A stretch of DNA of 64,000 nt from Actinokineospora alba (GCF_004362515.1 NZ_SNXU01000001.1:6882001-6946000); one strand, 5' to 3'; positions 16,868 through 26,508 are shown, counted from the stretch's first letter. Translations and numbers: made by a program. Notes: a model not told the origin generated them from the sequence alone.

Positions 16868-18049
16868 GTGACGATCTTGGCTTCGCTGCGGGCTTTCCCC
16901 GGTGTCCGGTTCGCCCTGGGTCTCACGGTCCTCGTGGGAATCCTGATGGGACTGACCGCGACAGTGGCGTCGGCGCACGTCCCGACGACGGACGGCACGT
17001 CCATGATCCGCCAGGACGGCGCGCTGGTGCGCTACCGGCTGGAGCTGGACTACGACACGCTCACCCAGGTCGCGGGCCTCGGCAAGCTGCCGGTCGAGAC
17101 CAGCGAAGCCGAGCACCAGTCCTTCCTCAAGACGGGCCACGAGAAGGTGGCGGCCTACGTGACCGAGCGCCTGGCCGTCGAACTCGACGGCACCCGGTGC
17201 GCCGCCAAGCTCGACGACACGGGAATCGTGAAGCGGCAGAACTTCCTCTACGCCCGCCTGCACCTCGTCTACACGTGCCCGAGCGCGGCGAACGGCCAGT
17301 TCACCGTGCGCTACGGGGTGTTCGCCGAGTCGCACGCCATCGGCTCCGACCACATCAACGTCGTCGACTACGTCCTCGGTGGCGTCGGCGGCAGCGACGT
17401 CTTCGAAGGTGGCCACCGCGAACTGCGGGTCGGCGAGCGCGGCACCGCCGCCGCCGGTGCGCCCGAGTCACCGGACACCGGTTTCCTGTCGTCGACGGCT
17501 CGCTTCGTGGGGCTGGGGCTCGAACACATCCTGCTCGGCATCGACCACGTGCTCTTCCTGGTGCTGCTGCTGCTCGGCGCCAAGAACTGGCGCAGCGTCA
17601 TCCGGCTCGCCACGGCCTTCACCGTGGCGCACAGCGTCACGCTCGCCCTGGCCGTGCTCGGGTGGGTCGACGTCCCGTCGGAGATCGTCGAACCGCTGAT
17701 CGCGGCATCCATCGTCTATATCGCCGTGGAGAACATCGTCCGCGGCGAGTCGCGGCACCGGACCCTTGTCGTGTTCGCCTTCGGTCTGCTGCACGGCCTT
17801 GGCTTCGCCGGAGCACTGGACTTCACCGACGACTTCAGCGGCGGCCTGATCGTCGGGCTGCTCAGCTTCAACCTGGGCATCGAACTCGGACAGCTCTTGA
17901 TCGTGCTGCTGGTGTTCCCGCTACTGCTGTTGGCCCGCCGCCAGTCGTGGTCGTCGCGGGCCCACCTCACCACGGCCGCCATCGTCGGCGTGATCGGCCT
18001 GTTCTGGCTCGTCGAACGCCTGCTCCTGTCCCCCGGCGGCGCCGCTTAG
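16868..18049 (+). CDS. HupE/UreJ family membrane protein
   Basis: About 393 residues from GTG 16868. Earlier in-frame starts as far as ATG 16733 exist, but the extension lacks coding character, and no start has an ideal ribosome site. A signal or first helix ends at ASAHV, which exposes a His at the mature N-terminus as is common for this group. A roughly 200-residue external domain follows, then about six helices. The membrane part begins LGLEHILLGIDHVLFLVLLLL, the HupE/UreJ signature with metal-ligand His/Asp, and later has FGLLHGLGFAGAL. The family is linked to nickel or other metal delivery. The specific metal is not shown here. Confidence 0.82.
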   Translation: MTILASLRAFPGVRFALGLTVLVGILMGLTATVASAHVPTTDGTSMIRQDGALVRYRLELDYDTLTQVAGLGKLPVETSEAEHQSFLKTGHEKVAAYVTERLAVELDGTRCAAKLDDTGIVKRQNFLYARLHLVYTCPSAANGQFTVRYGVFAESHAIGSDHINVVDYVLGGVGGSDVFEGGHRELRVGERGTAAAGAPESPDTGFLSSTARFVGLGLEHILLGIDHVLFLVLLLLGAKNWRSVIRLATAFTVAHSVTLALAVLGWVDVPSEIVEPLIAASIVYIAVENIVRGESRHRTLVVFAFGLLHGLGFAGALDFTDDFSGGLIVGLLSFNLGIELGQLLIVLLVFPLLLLARRQSWSSRAHLTTAAIVGVIGLFWLVERLLLSPGGAA

Positions 18050-18471
18050 CCCGCGAGCAGTTCCCGGGCGTGCGCCTCGGCGAGTTCCGTGGCCCGACCA
18101 CTGCTCGTGGCGTAGGCGTAGAAGTGATGCACGACCTCGCCGCTCACGATCGAGTCCAACTCCGACTCCTTGGCCTTGGCCTCGACACCTTCGACTTCCT
18201 CGATGGGGTGGTCGCGGTGGGCCAGGCGGCTGGCCGCGATCAGCGGGTGCGGCGGCCAGACCTCGATCTCAGCTCCCCTGACCTGGCCATGGCAGACCCA
18301 GTAGTGGACGACCCGGAAGCCGGTTTCCTCGTCGCAGCGGACCAGGATGTAGTCGTCGAGTTCAGCGAGGAGGATCTCGGCGCGTTCGAGCGTGCTGAAG
18401 GTCCCCGCGATGTCACCGGTCCCTGTCGGCTGCGCGCGGACAACTGCCCACGTGGTGTCCATGGCCGCCAT
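18046..18471 (-). CDS. Hypothetical actinobacterial protein
   Basis: The product has 141 residues from the ATG at 18471, and the alternative in-frame Met at 18462 is equally plausible because no strong ribosome site is seen. It is a soluble alpha/beta protein with no signal peptide. Notable features are LERAEILLAELDDYILVRC, then a Trp/His/Cys-containing patch RVVHYWVCHGQVRGAEIEV, and a C-terminal helix. No family motif is recognised. It overlaps the convergent HupE gene by 4 bp at the stop codons. Confidence 0.6.
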   Translation of the reverse strand: MAAMDTTWAVVRAQPTGTGDIAGTFSTLERAEILLAELDDYILVRCDEETGFRVVHYWVCHGQVRGAEIEVWPPHPLIAASRLAHRDHPIEEVEGVEAKAKESELDSIVSGEVVHHFYAYATSSGRATELAEAHARELLAG

Positions 18472-18554
18472 GATGCCGGGGTCGGGCCCGAAGATCACGC
18501 GAGTTCGCCCTGTCAGGTGATGAGACGGCTTGTGGCGTCAGTGACGCGTGGACG

Positions 18555-19472
18555 TCACCACTCCCAGCGCATTCCGCAGATGCCCACCGGTGCGTTGGTG
18601 AACACGACGTGGGTCTGGCCGTCGGTGTTGAGGGTGAGTTCCTGGAGGTCCTCCAGAGGATCGGCGTGGTTGGGCGCGCGCACCGAGAAGCAGTGTCGCG
18701 GCAACAGCGCTTGGTCGAAGGTGACCTGGGCGATGAAGGTGCTCACCGGCGCCCAGAAGGCCCGCGTGTGCTCCAGGGCCCGGCCGTGGGAGTGGTACCG
18801 CGTGGTCTGGTCGACGATGATCGTCTCGCCAGGGGCGAGTTCGTGGTCGAACTCCAGTTTGCACACCAGATAACCGCTCTCCGCATCCCATCGGCGGTCC
18901 ACCAGCGACGCCCCGCGGAAGGTCGTCTCGGGAATCTCGGGGTCGGGATGCTCGACCCACGAGATGTCGAAGTAGTGCCTGGTCGGTGCGGTCGCCCGCA
19001 TGACCTGCCGGGTGATGAGCGCGCGTTCGACACCGTCCGCGTCGAACTCGACATGATCGTCGACGGCGACGTAGCGCAGCGTCTGGTACTCGGGCATCCG
19101 CAGGTAGGTGGCCAGCCTGGGCAGCTCGTCGAGCGGCCACAGGTCGAGCAAGGGTGCGCCAGGGGCTTGGTCGGCGGGCGGGCGTCCACGCGGCCTCGGG
19201 GGTGGCAGCAGCGCGATCAGCGAACCCGCGGGCACGTGCAGGACACCCTCGAGTGCGATCAGGGCCTCGATCGAGTCGTGCCGCTCGGGTTGTCTGCGGC
19301 CGGTCTGCCAGTAGCTCAGGGTGGCCGTGCTGAGGGTGATCCCGCGGGCCGCGAGGTGCGCGCGCAGCCGTTCGAGGCTCAGCCCCCGCGTCCGGATCGC
19401 CAGGCCGAGGGCCTCATGGAACGGCCCGGCGGCCAACACCGCGTTCAGCGCCGCGCCGGTGTAGTCGCTCAT
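18555..19472 (-). CDS. Helix-turn-helix (XRE-like) regulator with large C-terminal domain
   Basis: The product has 305 residues from ATG 19472. The N-terminal third is an XRE-like helix-turn-helix: LAIRTRGLSLERLRAHLAARG, then TLSYWQTGRRQPERHDSIEAL, where the recognition helix carries the usual W-x-x-G-R-R-x-P ending. The remaining 200 residues are strand-rich with conserved-looking aromatic/His patches (HYFDISWVEHPDPEIPE and the turn HSHGRALEHTRAFWAP) and no known enzyme signature. The C-terminal domain probably senses a ligand. Much longer in-frame readings upstream belong to the antisense frame of the big secreted-protein gene and are not real. Confidence 0.75.
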   Translation of the reverse strand: MSDYTGAALNAVLAAGPFHEALGLAIRTRGLSLERLRAHLAARGITLSTATLSYWQTGRRQPERHDSIEALIALEGVLHVPAGSLIALLPPPRPRGRPPADQAPGAPLLDLWPLDELPRLATYLRMPEYQTLRYVAVDDHVEFDADGVERALITRQVMRATAPTRHYFDISWVEHPDPEIPETTFRGASLVDRRWDAESGYLVCKLEFDHELAPGETIIVDQTTRYHSHGRALEHTRAFWAPVSTFIAQVTFDQALLPRHCFSVRAPNHADPLEDLQELTLNTDGQTHVVFTNAPVGICGMRWEW

Positions 19473-19567
19473 CCCGGTGCGCCCCTCCGATCGCGTGCTG
19501 ATCCTCGGAGAATATGCGCACGCGGCGGAACCCGCAGCCGTCAACGGGTTCCCCGGATTCGCGCAGA

Positions 19568-22500
19568 CTACTTCAGGCCGACCACCACTGAGAGCACCTG
19601 GCCATCGTCGAGGCGGACGCTGAGGCGGTAGGTGTGGTTGGCGGTGAGTCCCTTGGTCTGCCAGTTGTAGATGTACTGCTGCGCGGTCGCGTCCCAGCGG
19701 AAAGCGCCCTCGGTGCCGGCCGGGTCGCTGGTGGCGATCTCGTTCACCGAGGCCGTCGTCAGGCTGCCCTTGACCGGGGCGAGCCACTGCGGGGCGGCTG
19801 GCGCCTGGACGAAGGCGCCCGCGGTGTTGCGCAGCTGGAACTTCACCGGGACCGTGCTGCCCGTCTTGAAAATGCTCGTCGCCGAGCCCGCCAGGATGCT
19901 GGGGTCGTTGATCGGCTGCAGGAACCCGCCGAACCGGTAGAGGTGCACCCGGTACCGGCCGGACAGCGTGGTGGCGTTGCCCGCGTTGTCCTTCGCCGTG
20001 GCGGTGAAGGCGTAGGTGCCCGCGTCGACCAGGGTGACGACGACCGTGCAGCTCTCCACACCGGACACCGCGTCGGTCGCGGCGCAGGTCGGAGCCGGTG
20101 CGGAGTCGCGGTAGACCGCTCCGTCGGCGACGCTGGTGGAGACGATCACCGGCGCCTCCTGGTCGACGTTGACGCCGGTCAGCGTGGCCGTGGCGGAGTT
20201 GCCCGCCCGGTCGGCAACCGTGCGCGAGACCGACTGGTTCGCGCCGTCGCCCAGGGTCACGTCGTCCGGGCAGGCGGTGGCCGGGATGCCGGAACCCGCG
20301 TCGGAGCAGGTGAAGTGGACGGTGACCGCCTGGGTGTGCCACGGCTGCGAGCCGCCGACGATCGAGGCGGTGATGACCGGCTTGGTCTTGTCGAGCTTGA
20401 CCGTCACGGAGTCGGTGCCGACGTTGCCCGCGGTGTCGCGCGCCGAGCCGGTGACGACCTGCCCCGGGGTGTCGACGCTGACCACGACGTCCGGCGTGAC
20501 CGAGCCCGCTTCGAGACCGGAGCCCGAGTCGTCGTCCCGAGCGATGAAGTGCACGGTCGTGTCGCTGTTGTTCCAGTCGTCGGCGTTGGGCGCCGGACTG
20601 ACCGTGTGGGTCACGGCCGGGGCGATGTTGTCCCACTTCAGCGCCACCGCGTTGGCGGGCTCGGCGTTGCCCGCGTGGTCCACGGCCCAGTAGGCCACGG
20701 TCCCCGCGCCGCTGCCGTCGAGCGGGACCGACACTGTCTTGCTCGCACCCGCGGTGACCTGTTCCGCGCCGCCGTCGACGCGGTAGTGGATCTCCTTGAC
20801 GCCGGACAGCGCGTCCGCGGCGGTGAGCACGACGTTCGCGGTCGAGCCGGTGCACCAGCCGTTGGTCTTCGTGCACTGGTTGTTGCTGGTGGTGGCGGGC
20901 GCGGTGCCGTCGATGCTGATCCCGCCGACCGTCTTGCCCGTCGTGGTGTTGCCCGCGACGTCCGTGGCCGGGTCGCTGGTCACCGACTGGTTCGCCGCGT
21001 CGGTCTTGAGCACCTTGCTCGTCGGGCAGGTGGCGACGCCCGAGCCGGCGGTGCCGTCGGCCAGTGTCGGGTCCGCGCAGGCGAAGTCGACGACGACCTC
21101 GTCGCGGTACCAGCCCGCGGCGTTCGGCGCGGTGATCGGGCCGCCGGTGATCGCCGGACCGGTGCGGTCGATCGTCACCCCGGTCACCGACGTGGGCGCG
21201 CTCTCGTTGCCCGCCTTGTCTTTCACCGTCACCGGACCGGCGCCGAGGTCGCGACCCTCGCCGGTGATGACGCTGTCGGCGGGCTGCGTGGCCGGGTCGA
21301 TGCCCGACAGCCCGTCCGCCGCGGTCCAGCCGACGGTGACGTCGGAGTTGTGCCAGCCCTCGGTCGCCGTCGGCGTGAGGGTGGGCGCGGTCAGGTCGAT
21401 GCCGATCCCGCCGACCGCGGTGGTCGCGGTCTTGTCGACCCCGTCGACCGCGGTGCCGCCCACGGACTGGTCGGCACCCTCGGCGGTCAGCTCCACCGGG
21501 TCCGTGCACCCCGCGACACCGGACTGGCTGTCGGCGCAGGCGAAGGACACGGTGACCGGGGCGTTGTTCCAGCCGTGCGCGTTGGCGGGGGTGCGGCTGC
21601 CCGAGATCGTCGGGACGGCGTTGTCGATCCACACCCCGATGCTGTTGCCCGCGGTGTCCTCCAGGTTGCCCGCGGTGTCGACGCTCCAGAAGTCGATCAC
21701 GTGCTTGCCGCCGGAGGTGAACGCGAACGGGCCGGTGTAGAGCTGCGACGAGCCGTCGTCGACGCGGTAGTAGGTCGCGGCGACGCCGGACAGCGCGTCC
21801 GCGGCGGTGAGGGTGACCTCGGCGGTGTCGGCGTGCCAGCCGCCGGCGAACGGGGCTGTCACCGTCGCGGCGGAGTTGGGGGCCGCCCGGTCGATGCCGA
21901 TGCCGGACACGGTGGCCACGGCGGCGTTGCCCGCCTTGTCCGTGCAGGTGGTCGACGCGGACAGGTCCGCGCCCTCGCCGCCGACGGTGGTCGGCACGGG
22001 TGCGGCGAGCACGCCGGACCCGGTGTCGGTGCAGGTCCAGGTGACCGTGACGTCGCCCGCGCTCCAGCCGGTCGCGCTCGGCGAGCCGGTCAGCGTCGGC
22101 GGCGTCTTGTCGACGTTGACGCCGGACACGGTCGCGCTGCCGGTGTTGCCGGCGGCGTCGGTGCCGGTGCCGGTGGCGGACTGGCCTGCGCGCTCGCCGA
22201 GGGTGATCGGGGTGGTGCAGCTGTCCACACCGGACAGTGCGTCGACGCACTCGAAGGACACGGTGACGTCCTGGTTGTGCCAGCCGTGCTCGTTCGCCGA
22301 GCCGCTGACGGACGGGGTGACGACGGGCTTGGTGGTGTCGATGCTGACCGTCGCCGGGTCGGTCGCGGAGTTGCCCGCGGTGTCGACCACGGTGCCGGAG
22401 GCGTCCTGGTCCTTGCCCTCGGTGTCGACTGTCCGGTCGGGTCCGCAGCTCGCCACGCCCGAGCCGCCGGTGTCGCCGCAGGTGAAGGTGACCGCGACGG

Positions 22501-23920
22501 CGCCGTTGTGCCAGCCGTTGGCGTTCGCGGCGGGCGAGAGCGAGTGGCTGATCGACGGTGGGGTCTTGTCGATGTTGACGGTGACGGTCTTCGCGGACTC
22601 GGTGTTGCCCGCGTTGTCCACGCTCCAATACGACACCAGGTAGCTGCCCTCGGCGCTCAACGGCAGGCTCGCACCGGTCTGGGTGGGGCCGCCGTTGACG
22701 GTGTAGTGCGTGGCGCGGACGCCGGAGAGCGCGTCGGCCGCGGTCAGCGCGACGGTGACGTCGGTGTTGTTCCACGCGGTCTGGGGCGCGGTCGCACCGG
22801 TCGTCGGCGCGGTCCTGTCGATGTCCACATCGGACAGAGTGGTCCCGGTGGTGTTGCCCGCCTTGTCCTTGGCAGTGCCGCCCGCGGACTGGTCGGCGCC
22901 CTCGCCCTGGAGCACCACGGGCGCCGAGCAGGTGTCCACTCCGGACAGCGCGTCGGCGCAGGAGAAGGACACGGTGACGTCTTGGTTGGTCCACGTTCCG
23001 GGGACATACGGCGTCGCGCTCGCCGAGATCGTCGGCGCCGCCTTGTCGATGTTGACGCCGCCGACCGACGCGGTGGCGGTGTTGTCGGCGTTGTCGGTGG
23101 CGGTGCCGCCGACCGACTGGTTCCCGCCGCCGCCGGTGAGCGTCTTCGAGGCGCCCGCGGTGCCGTCGGCGAGGCAGCTCTTGATCAGTGACAGGCCGTC
23201 GGAGCAGGTGAACGACACGGTGACGTCGGTGTTGTTCCAGCCGAACCCGTTCGCCGCGGGGACGCGGTTCCCGCTGATCAAAGGAATGGCGGTGTCGCGC
23301 TTGACCACGACCGAGGACGGCGGGCCGACGTTGCCCAGCGCGTCGGTCGCCGTGCCGCTGACCGTCTGGCCCGCGGTGTCGGCGGCGACGCTGGTGCCTC
23401 CGGTGACCGAGCCGCCGCCGACGCCGGTTCCGTCGTTCGCGGTCCACGACACGGCCACGGTCGCCCGGTTCCACCCGGCCGCGTTCGGCGTCGGGGCCAG
23501 GGACGCGACGGCCGCGGGGCCGGTGTTGTCCAGCACGTACGACGCGGTGGTCTGCGCGGTCCTCATGGTGCAGGTGTTGACGTTGCTGCTCTCGCCGATG
23601 GTCACGGCGCTGCTCCGCACGCCGTCGGACGCGGTCGGCGCGGGCACCGCGAACGTCCACACGGTGCGGGCGACCGTCGAGGTCTGCTTGGCCAGGCCGG
23701 CGACGTGGACGCAGCGAGCCTTGTCGTCGGTGTTCACGGTGAGGGTGAGCGTGGACCCGCTCTTCGCGTAGTAGACCCCGCCGGAGGAGATCCCGCCCGC
23801 GGTGTAGACGACGGCGGGAGACCCGAAAGCTGCGGCGTGCGCGGTGGGTGCGCCGAGCACAACCACGGCCGCGGCGATGCCGAGTGCGAGTCCTCGGCGT
23901 GCGAGCGAGTGCAGGTCCAT
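19568..23920 (-). CDS. Giant secreted Ig/OmpL47-like repeat protein with C-terminal PxKF domain
   Basis: The product has 1450 residues from ATG 23920, where a signal peptide (MDLHSLARRGLALGIAAAVV ... AHAA) begins. About a dozen tandem beta-sandwich repeats follow. They share a W-N/H-N-x-D-V-T-V-x-F-x-C-x-D core and a S-G-V-x-x-C turn, and each ends in a DKAGN-like motif. Several are OmpL47-like (DALSGVKEIHYRVDGG, DALSGVAATYYRVDDG). The final 110 residues form a PxKF module (STVPVKFQLRNTAG). The role is inferred to be structural or adhesive in the envelope. Low-complexity GC codon use creates very long false frames on both strands here. Confidence 0.88.
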   Translation of the reverse strand: MDLHSLARRGLALGIAAAVVVLGAPTAHAAAFGSPAVVYTAGGISSGGVYYAKSGSTLTLTVNTDDKARCVHVAGLAKQTSTVARTVWTFAVPAPTASDGVRSSAVTIGESSNVNTCTMRTAQTTASYVLDNTGPAAVASLAPTPNAAGWNRATVAVSWTANDGTGVGGGSVTGGTSVAADTAGQTVSGTATDALGNVGPPSSVVVKRDTAIPLISGNRVPAANGFGWNNTDVTVSFTCSDGLSLIKSCLADGTAGASKTLTGGGGNQSVGGTATDNADNTATASVGGVNIDKAAPTISASATPYVPGTWTNQDVTVSFSCADALSGVDTCSAPVVLQGEGADQSAGGTAKDKAGNTTGTTLSDVDIDRTAPTTGATAPQTAWNNTDVTVALTAADALSGVRATHYTVNGGPTQTGASLPLSAEGSYLVSYWSVDNAGNTESAKTVTVNIDKTPPSISHSLSPAANANGWHNGAVAVTFTCGDTGGSGVASCGPDRTVDTEGKDQDASGTVVDTAGNSATDPATVSIDTTKPVVTPSVSGSANEHGWHNQDVTVSFECVDALSGVDSCTTPITLGERAGQSATGTGTDAAGNTGSATVSGVNVDKTPPTLTGSPSATGWSAGDVTVTWTCTDTGSGVLAAPVPTTVGGEGADLSASTTCTDKAGNAAVATVSGIGIDRAAPNSAATVTAPFAGGWHADTAEVTLTAADALSGVAATYYRVDDGSSQLYTGPFAFTSGGKHVIDFWSVDTAGNLEDTAGNSIGVWIDNAVPTISGSRTPANAHGWNNAPVTVSFACADSQSGVAGCTDPVELTAEGADQSVGGTAVDGVDKTATTAVGGIGIDLTAPTLTPTATEGWHNSDVTVGWTAADGLSGIDPATQPADSVITGEGRDLGAGPVTVKDKAGNESAPTSVTGVTIDRTGPAITGGPITAPNAAGWYRDEVVVDFACADPTLADGTAGSGVATCPTSKVLKTDAANQSVTSDPATDVAGNTTTGKTVGGISIDGTAPATTSNNQCTKTNGWCTGSTANVVLTAADALSGVKEIHYRVDGGAEQVTAGASKTVSVPLDGSGAGTVAYWAVDHAGNAEPANAVALKWDNIAPAVTHTVSPAPNADDWNNSDTTVHFIARDDDSGSGLEAGSVTPDVVVSVDTPGQVVTGSARDTAGNVGTDSVTVKLDKTKPVITASIVGGSQPWHTQAVTVHFTCSDAGSGIPATACPDDVTLGDGANQSVSRTVADRAGNSATATLTGVNVDQEAPVIVSTSVADGAVYRDSAPAPTCAATDAVSGVESCTVVVTLVDAGTYAFTATAKDNAGNATTLSGRYRVHLYRFGGFLQPINDPSILAGSATSIFKTGSTVPVKFQLRNTAGAFVQAPAAPQWLAPVKGSLTTASVNEIATSDPAGTEGAFRWDATAQQYIYNWQTKGLTANHTYRLSVRLDDGQVLSVVVGLK

Positions 23921-24184
23921 CGAGTCACCGATCCCCAAAGACGGGCGAAGTCGACGGGCGCCGGTTTCACCGCGGGTCCGACGGGGGTCGTGCGCCGGGG
24001 AGGGCCTGTTACCCAGTTCCCAAGACTGGTGACTTTCCGGGACTTTAGGCCCTGATTTCACAGTCCGCTCCAGTCGCTTCGCGCTGGGAGACCCCGGTCG
24101 CTCGCGTGCTGGTTGTCGGCCAAGCAACCGGCCGCGGCGATGGGCGTCTTTCAGGGCAGTAACACTTTCGCAGAGGAGGCCGTG

Positions 24185-24715
24185 ATGAGGCGATCCCTGG
24201 TGGTCCTGGTGGCGATGGTCTTCGGTGTGCTCGTGGGGGTGCCCGCCACGGCGGGGGCGAGTACGCCGTACTGCGGGATCACCTGGGGCTCCCTGCCGAA
24301 GCAAGCGGCCCCCGGTTCGACTGACGAGCTCTACGCCATCCGCACCGGCCGCCACACCTGCTTCGACCGCATGGTCCTCGACGTGAACGGTGATGTGCGC
24401 GGCTACTCGGTGCGCTATGTCGACGAGATCCGCAAGGACGGGTCGGGCGAACTCGTCCCCGTACGCGGCGGCGCCCGACTCGAGGTCATCGCGAAGGTCC
24501 CGACGACACCGACCGACGCGATCTTCCTGCCGAACGGTGAACTCGCCGACGTCACCGGCTACAGCACTTTCCGACACGTCGCGTGGGCCGGGCAGTTCGA
24601 AGGGCAGACCACCATCGGCCTGGGTGTACGCGCACGCCTGCCGTTCCGGGTACTCCTGCTCGACGGACCCGGCACCTGGTCGCGCATGGTCGTCGACGTC
24701 GCCCACCGCTGGTAG
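24185..24715 (+). CDS. Exported AMIN-like domain protein
   Basis: The product has 176 residues from ATG 24185, with GAGGAGG 6 bp upstream. A signal peptide (MRRSLVVLVAMVFGVLVGV ... AGA) precedes a short Cys pair (YCGITWG and later HTCFDRM). The body has the actinobacterial AMIN-like pattern RTGRHTCFDRMVLDV, then GYSVRYVDEIRKDGSGELV and a closing RMVVDVAHRW strand. Such domains are thought to bind envelope polymers. Binding specificity is not shown. The gene is divergent from the giant Ig-repeat gene, so the two may share an envelope-related role. Confidence 0.8.
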   Translation: MRRSLVVLVAMVFGVLVGVPATAGASTPYCGITWGSLPKQAAPGSTDELYAIRTGRHTCFDRMVLDVNGDVRGYSVRYVDEIRKDGSGELVPVRGGARLEVIAKVPTTPTDAIFLPNGELADVTGYSTFRHVAWAGQFEGQTTIGLGVRARLPFRVLLLDGPGTWSRMVVDVAHRW

Positions 24716-24815
24716 CGGCAAAGCGAAACGCGGGATCAAGCGCTCGCCGACCATCAAGGGAAACCTTGCGACAACGGTGGCGAATGGAACGGTCGACAGC
24801 CGCCCGAAACGCTGA

Positions 24816-24847
24816 ACGGCCTGTCGGTGAATTCACCGACAGGCCGT
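24816..24847. terminator. 32-bp perfect palindrome near tRNA-Val(GAC)
   Basis: ACGGCCTGTCGGTGAA is followed directly by its exact complement, TTCACCGACAGGCCGT. It lies 100 bp after the AMIN-like gene and 22 bp beyond the 3' end of the minus-strand tRNA-Val, so it can terminate either transcript. Confidence 0.7.
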
Positions 24848-24868
24848 CTGACCAGCTTTGCAAACTGG

Positions 24869-24940
<72 letters not shown>

Positions 24941-24941
24941 G

Positions 24942-25013
24942 AGGCGGAGACGGGAATCGAACCCGTGTACAGGGCTTTGCAGGCCCTTGCCTAAGCCACT
25001 CGGCCACTCCGCC
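24942..25013 (-). tRNA. tRNA-Cys (GCA)
   Basis: The acceptor GGCGGAG pairs with CTCCGCC, the anticodon stem AGGGC/GCCCT encloses CTGCAAA with anticodon GCA, and the T loop is GGGTTCGATTCCC. It is one base away from tRNA-Val and probably co-transcribed with it. CCA is not encoded. Confidence 0.95.
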
Positions 25014-25097
25014 ATGACAGAATCGTCCGATTGGACCACTCCGTCAGAACCTCGAAAGAGACTTCCGAGTACCGGCGCAGAGGCCGATCGACTTGCG

Positions 25098-25170
25098 AGC
25101 GGACGACGAGATTCGAACTCGCGACCCTCACCTTGGCAAGGTGATGCGCTACCAGCTGCGCCACGTCCGC
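25098..25170 (-). tRNA. tRNA-Gly (GCC)
   Basis: The acceptor GCGGACG pairs with CGTCCGC, the anticodon loop TTGCCAA (anticodon GCC) is closed by TCACC/GGTGA, and the T loop is GAGTTCGAATCTC. It is the promoter-proximal member of the Gly-Cys-Val cluster. Confidence 0.95.
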
Positions 25171-25294
25171 AGTCCCAAATTTTCGGTACTGTGGGCCGTT
25201 GTTCGCGCCCTGTTCCCTCCGCTTTGGTACGAGTGGAACTCTATCGGACGGGTCTTCGACCTTCCAAATCGGGGGTCTACTTCGGCCTGTTCCC

Positions 25295-25720
25295 TCAGGT
25301 CAGGTCGGTGGAGATCAAGTGCGTGAGCGCCTCGTCGACGTCGACCCAGAGGTGTTCGTTGCCCGGGACCACGACGTCGTAGGTGCGGTCGAGGAAGTCG
25401 GCGAGCTCCTGGGCGGACGCCTCGAACACGGCGTGGCCCGAAGGGGAGCTCAGCTCGATCACCACGACCTCGGGGTCATCGACCGCCGGGCGGATGCGGA
25501 CGTCGCCGTCGCCCGCCTCGGCGATGAGGCCGTCGGCCAGGAGGTCGCGCGCGAAGACCCACTCGACCCAACCGGCGCGGCCGGTACGGAACGCCGCGAC
25601 GACGGCGTACGGGTCACGCGTGTCGTAGCGCAGCTCGACCTTCACCGGGACCGCGGGGGTCCTCGGCGCCAAGAGGTCGAACACCGCTGTCGACCGAAGC
25701 GTGACATGATCGTTTCGCAT
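25295..25720 (-). CDS. SsgA-family cell division/sporulation regulator
   Basis: A 141-residue SsgA-like protein. Family landmarks are VELRYDTRDPYAVVAAF near residue 30, WVEWVFARDLLADGL near residue 52, and the C-terminal LADFLDRTYDVV. In morphologically complex actinobacteria these proteins position the division machinery, SsgB recruiting FtsZ to septation sites. The full-length, conserved form and solitary placement suggest the SsgB-like housekeeping member, but the subgroup is not proved. GAAGGG precedes the start. The tRNA cluster lies downstream on the same strand. Confidence 0.9.
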   Translation of the reverse strand: MRNDHVTLRSTAVFDLLAPRTPAVPVKVELRYDTRDPYAVVAAFRTGRAGWVEWVFARDLLADGLIAEAGDGDVRIRPAVDDPEVVVIELSSPSGHAVFEASAQELADFLDRTYDVVVPGNEHLWVDVDEALTHLISTDLT

Positions 25721-26097
25721 CGTCGCTACCCTTCTGCTCCCTTCCCAGCCAAACGACTGAGTCCCTTACATGTGACGCTCCAGCACGACGATTAGGACGC
25801 CGGATGGAGCTATGTCACCCATCTGGGCCACTGTCGTTCGCGCAGGGCGGTCGTGCCGCTTCGTTCGGTTACGAACTTTGTCGAGGCCTCTCCATACTGG
25901 CTGGTTTTTGGCCCAGGGGGTAGCGCCCGACACCTGATTGTTGGCGGACTGACAATTCCCAGTTTTCGAATGTGCGGCTGACCTGCGCGTCGCCAGAACC
26001 CTGTGGCCAGAAGCACGTAGCCGCAGGTCACGCGCGTCACTCTGCCGACCCGCGGAGTGTCTTGCACACTGAGGCCCACCCCGGAAAGGTGAAACAT
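25721..26097. promoter_or_regulatory. Divergent promoter region, no gene seen
   Basis: This 377-bp stretch separates the SsgA-like gene from the TIGR02611-type gene. It contains only weak inverted repeats, for example ATTGT/ACAAT around 25937-25955, and no convincing coding frame. It presumably carries both promoters, but no consensus boxes can be assigned with confidence. Confidence 0.4.
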
Positions 26098-26508
26098 GTG
26101 ACGAGCGACACTCGCGAAGACGGCCCGATGCGCCCCGACTGGGCTGACCGCAACGCCACCACCCGCATGATCTGGCGGGTCGGCGTCGGCGTCGTCGGCG
26201 GGATCGTGCTGATCGCGGGCATCGTCATGATCCCGTACCCCGGCCCAGGCTGGCTGGTCGTCTTCGGCGGCCTCGCGATCCTCTCCATCGAGTTCAAGTG
26301 GGCCCACCGAGTCCTCGCCTACGCCCGAGGCAAATACGACGCCTGGACCGACTGGCTGCGTCGCCAGCACCTCGCCGTCCGCATCCTCATCCTGCTGCTG
26401 ACCGGAGTGATCGTGGTCGTCACCATCTGGCTGCTGAACGGATTCGCCCTGATCGGCGGCTGGGTCGGCATCGACTGGCCCTGGTTGCGATCCCCGATTT
26501 TTGGATGA
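26098..26508 (+). CDS. TIGR02611-type membrane protein
   Basis: The product has 136 residues from GTG 26098, which has GGAAAGG upstream. An in-frame reading farther upstream is non-coding in character. Two closely spaced hydrophobic segments (VGVGVVGGIVLIAGIVMIP and the PGPGWLVVFGGLAILSIEF hairpin) surround a Y-P-G-P-G-W motif that is diagnostic of this small actinobacterial family. A third segment lies near residues 98-118. The Arg-rich RRQHL segment lies between them in the cytoplasm. Function is unknown. Confidence 0.85.
   Translation: MTSDTREDGPMRPDWADRNATTRMIWRVGVGVVGGIVLIAGIVMIPYPGPGWLVVFGGLAILSIEFKWAHRVLAYARGKYDAWTDWLRRQHLAVRILILLLTGVIVVVTIWLLNGFALIGGWVGIDWPWLRSPIFG

Noticed and set aside
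19634..23191. A 1185-codon plus-strand frame
   Set aside because: It is antisense to the secreted repeat-protein gene. Very GC-rich repeats keep the opposite strand open, and the composition is not protein-like.
18555..23660. A continuous 1701-codon minus-strand reading frame covering the HTH gene and the secreted repeat protein
   Set aside because: Only its last 305 codons are a real gene. The rest is an alternate frame of the repetitive secreted-protein gene and has no recognisable domains.
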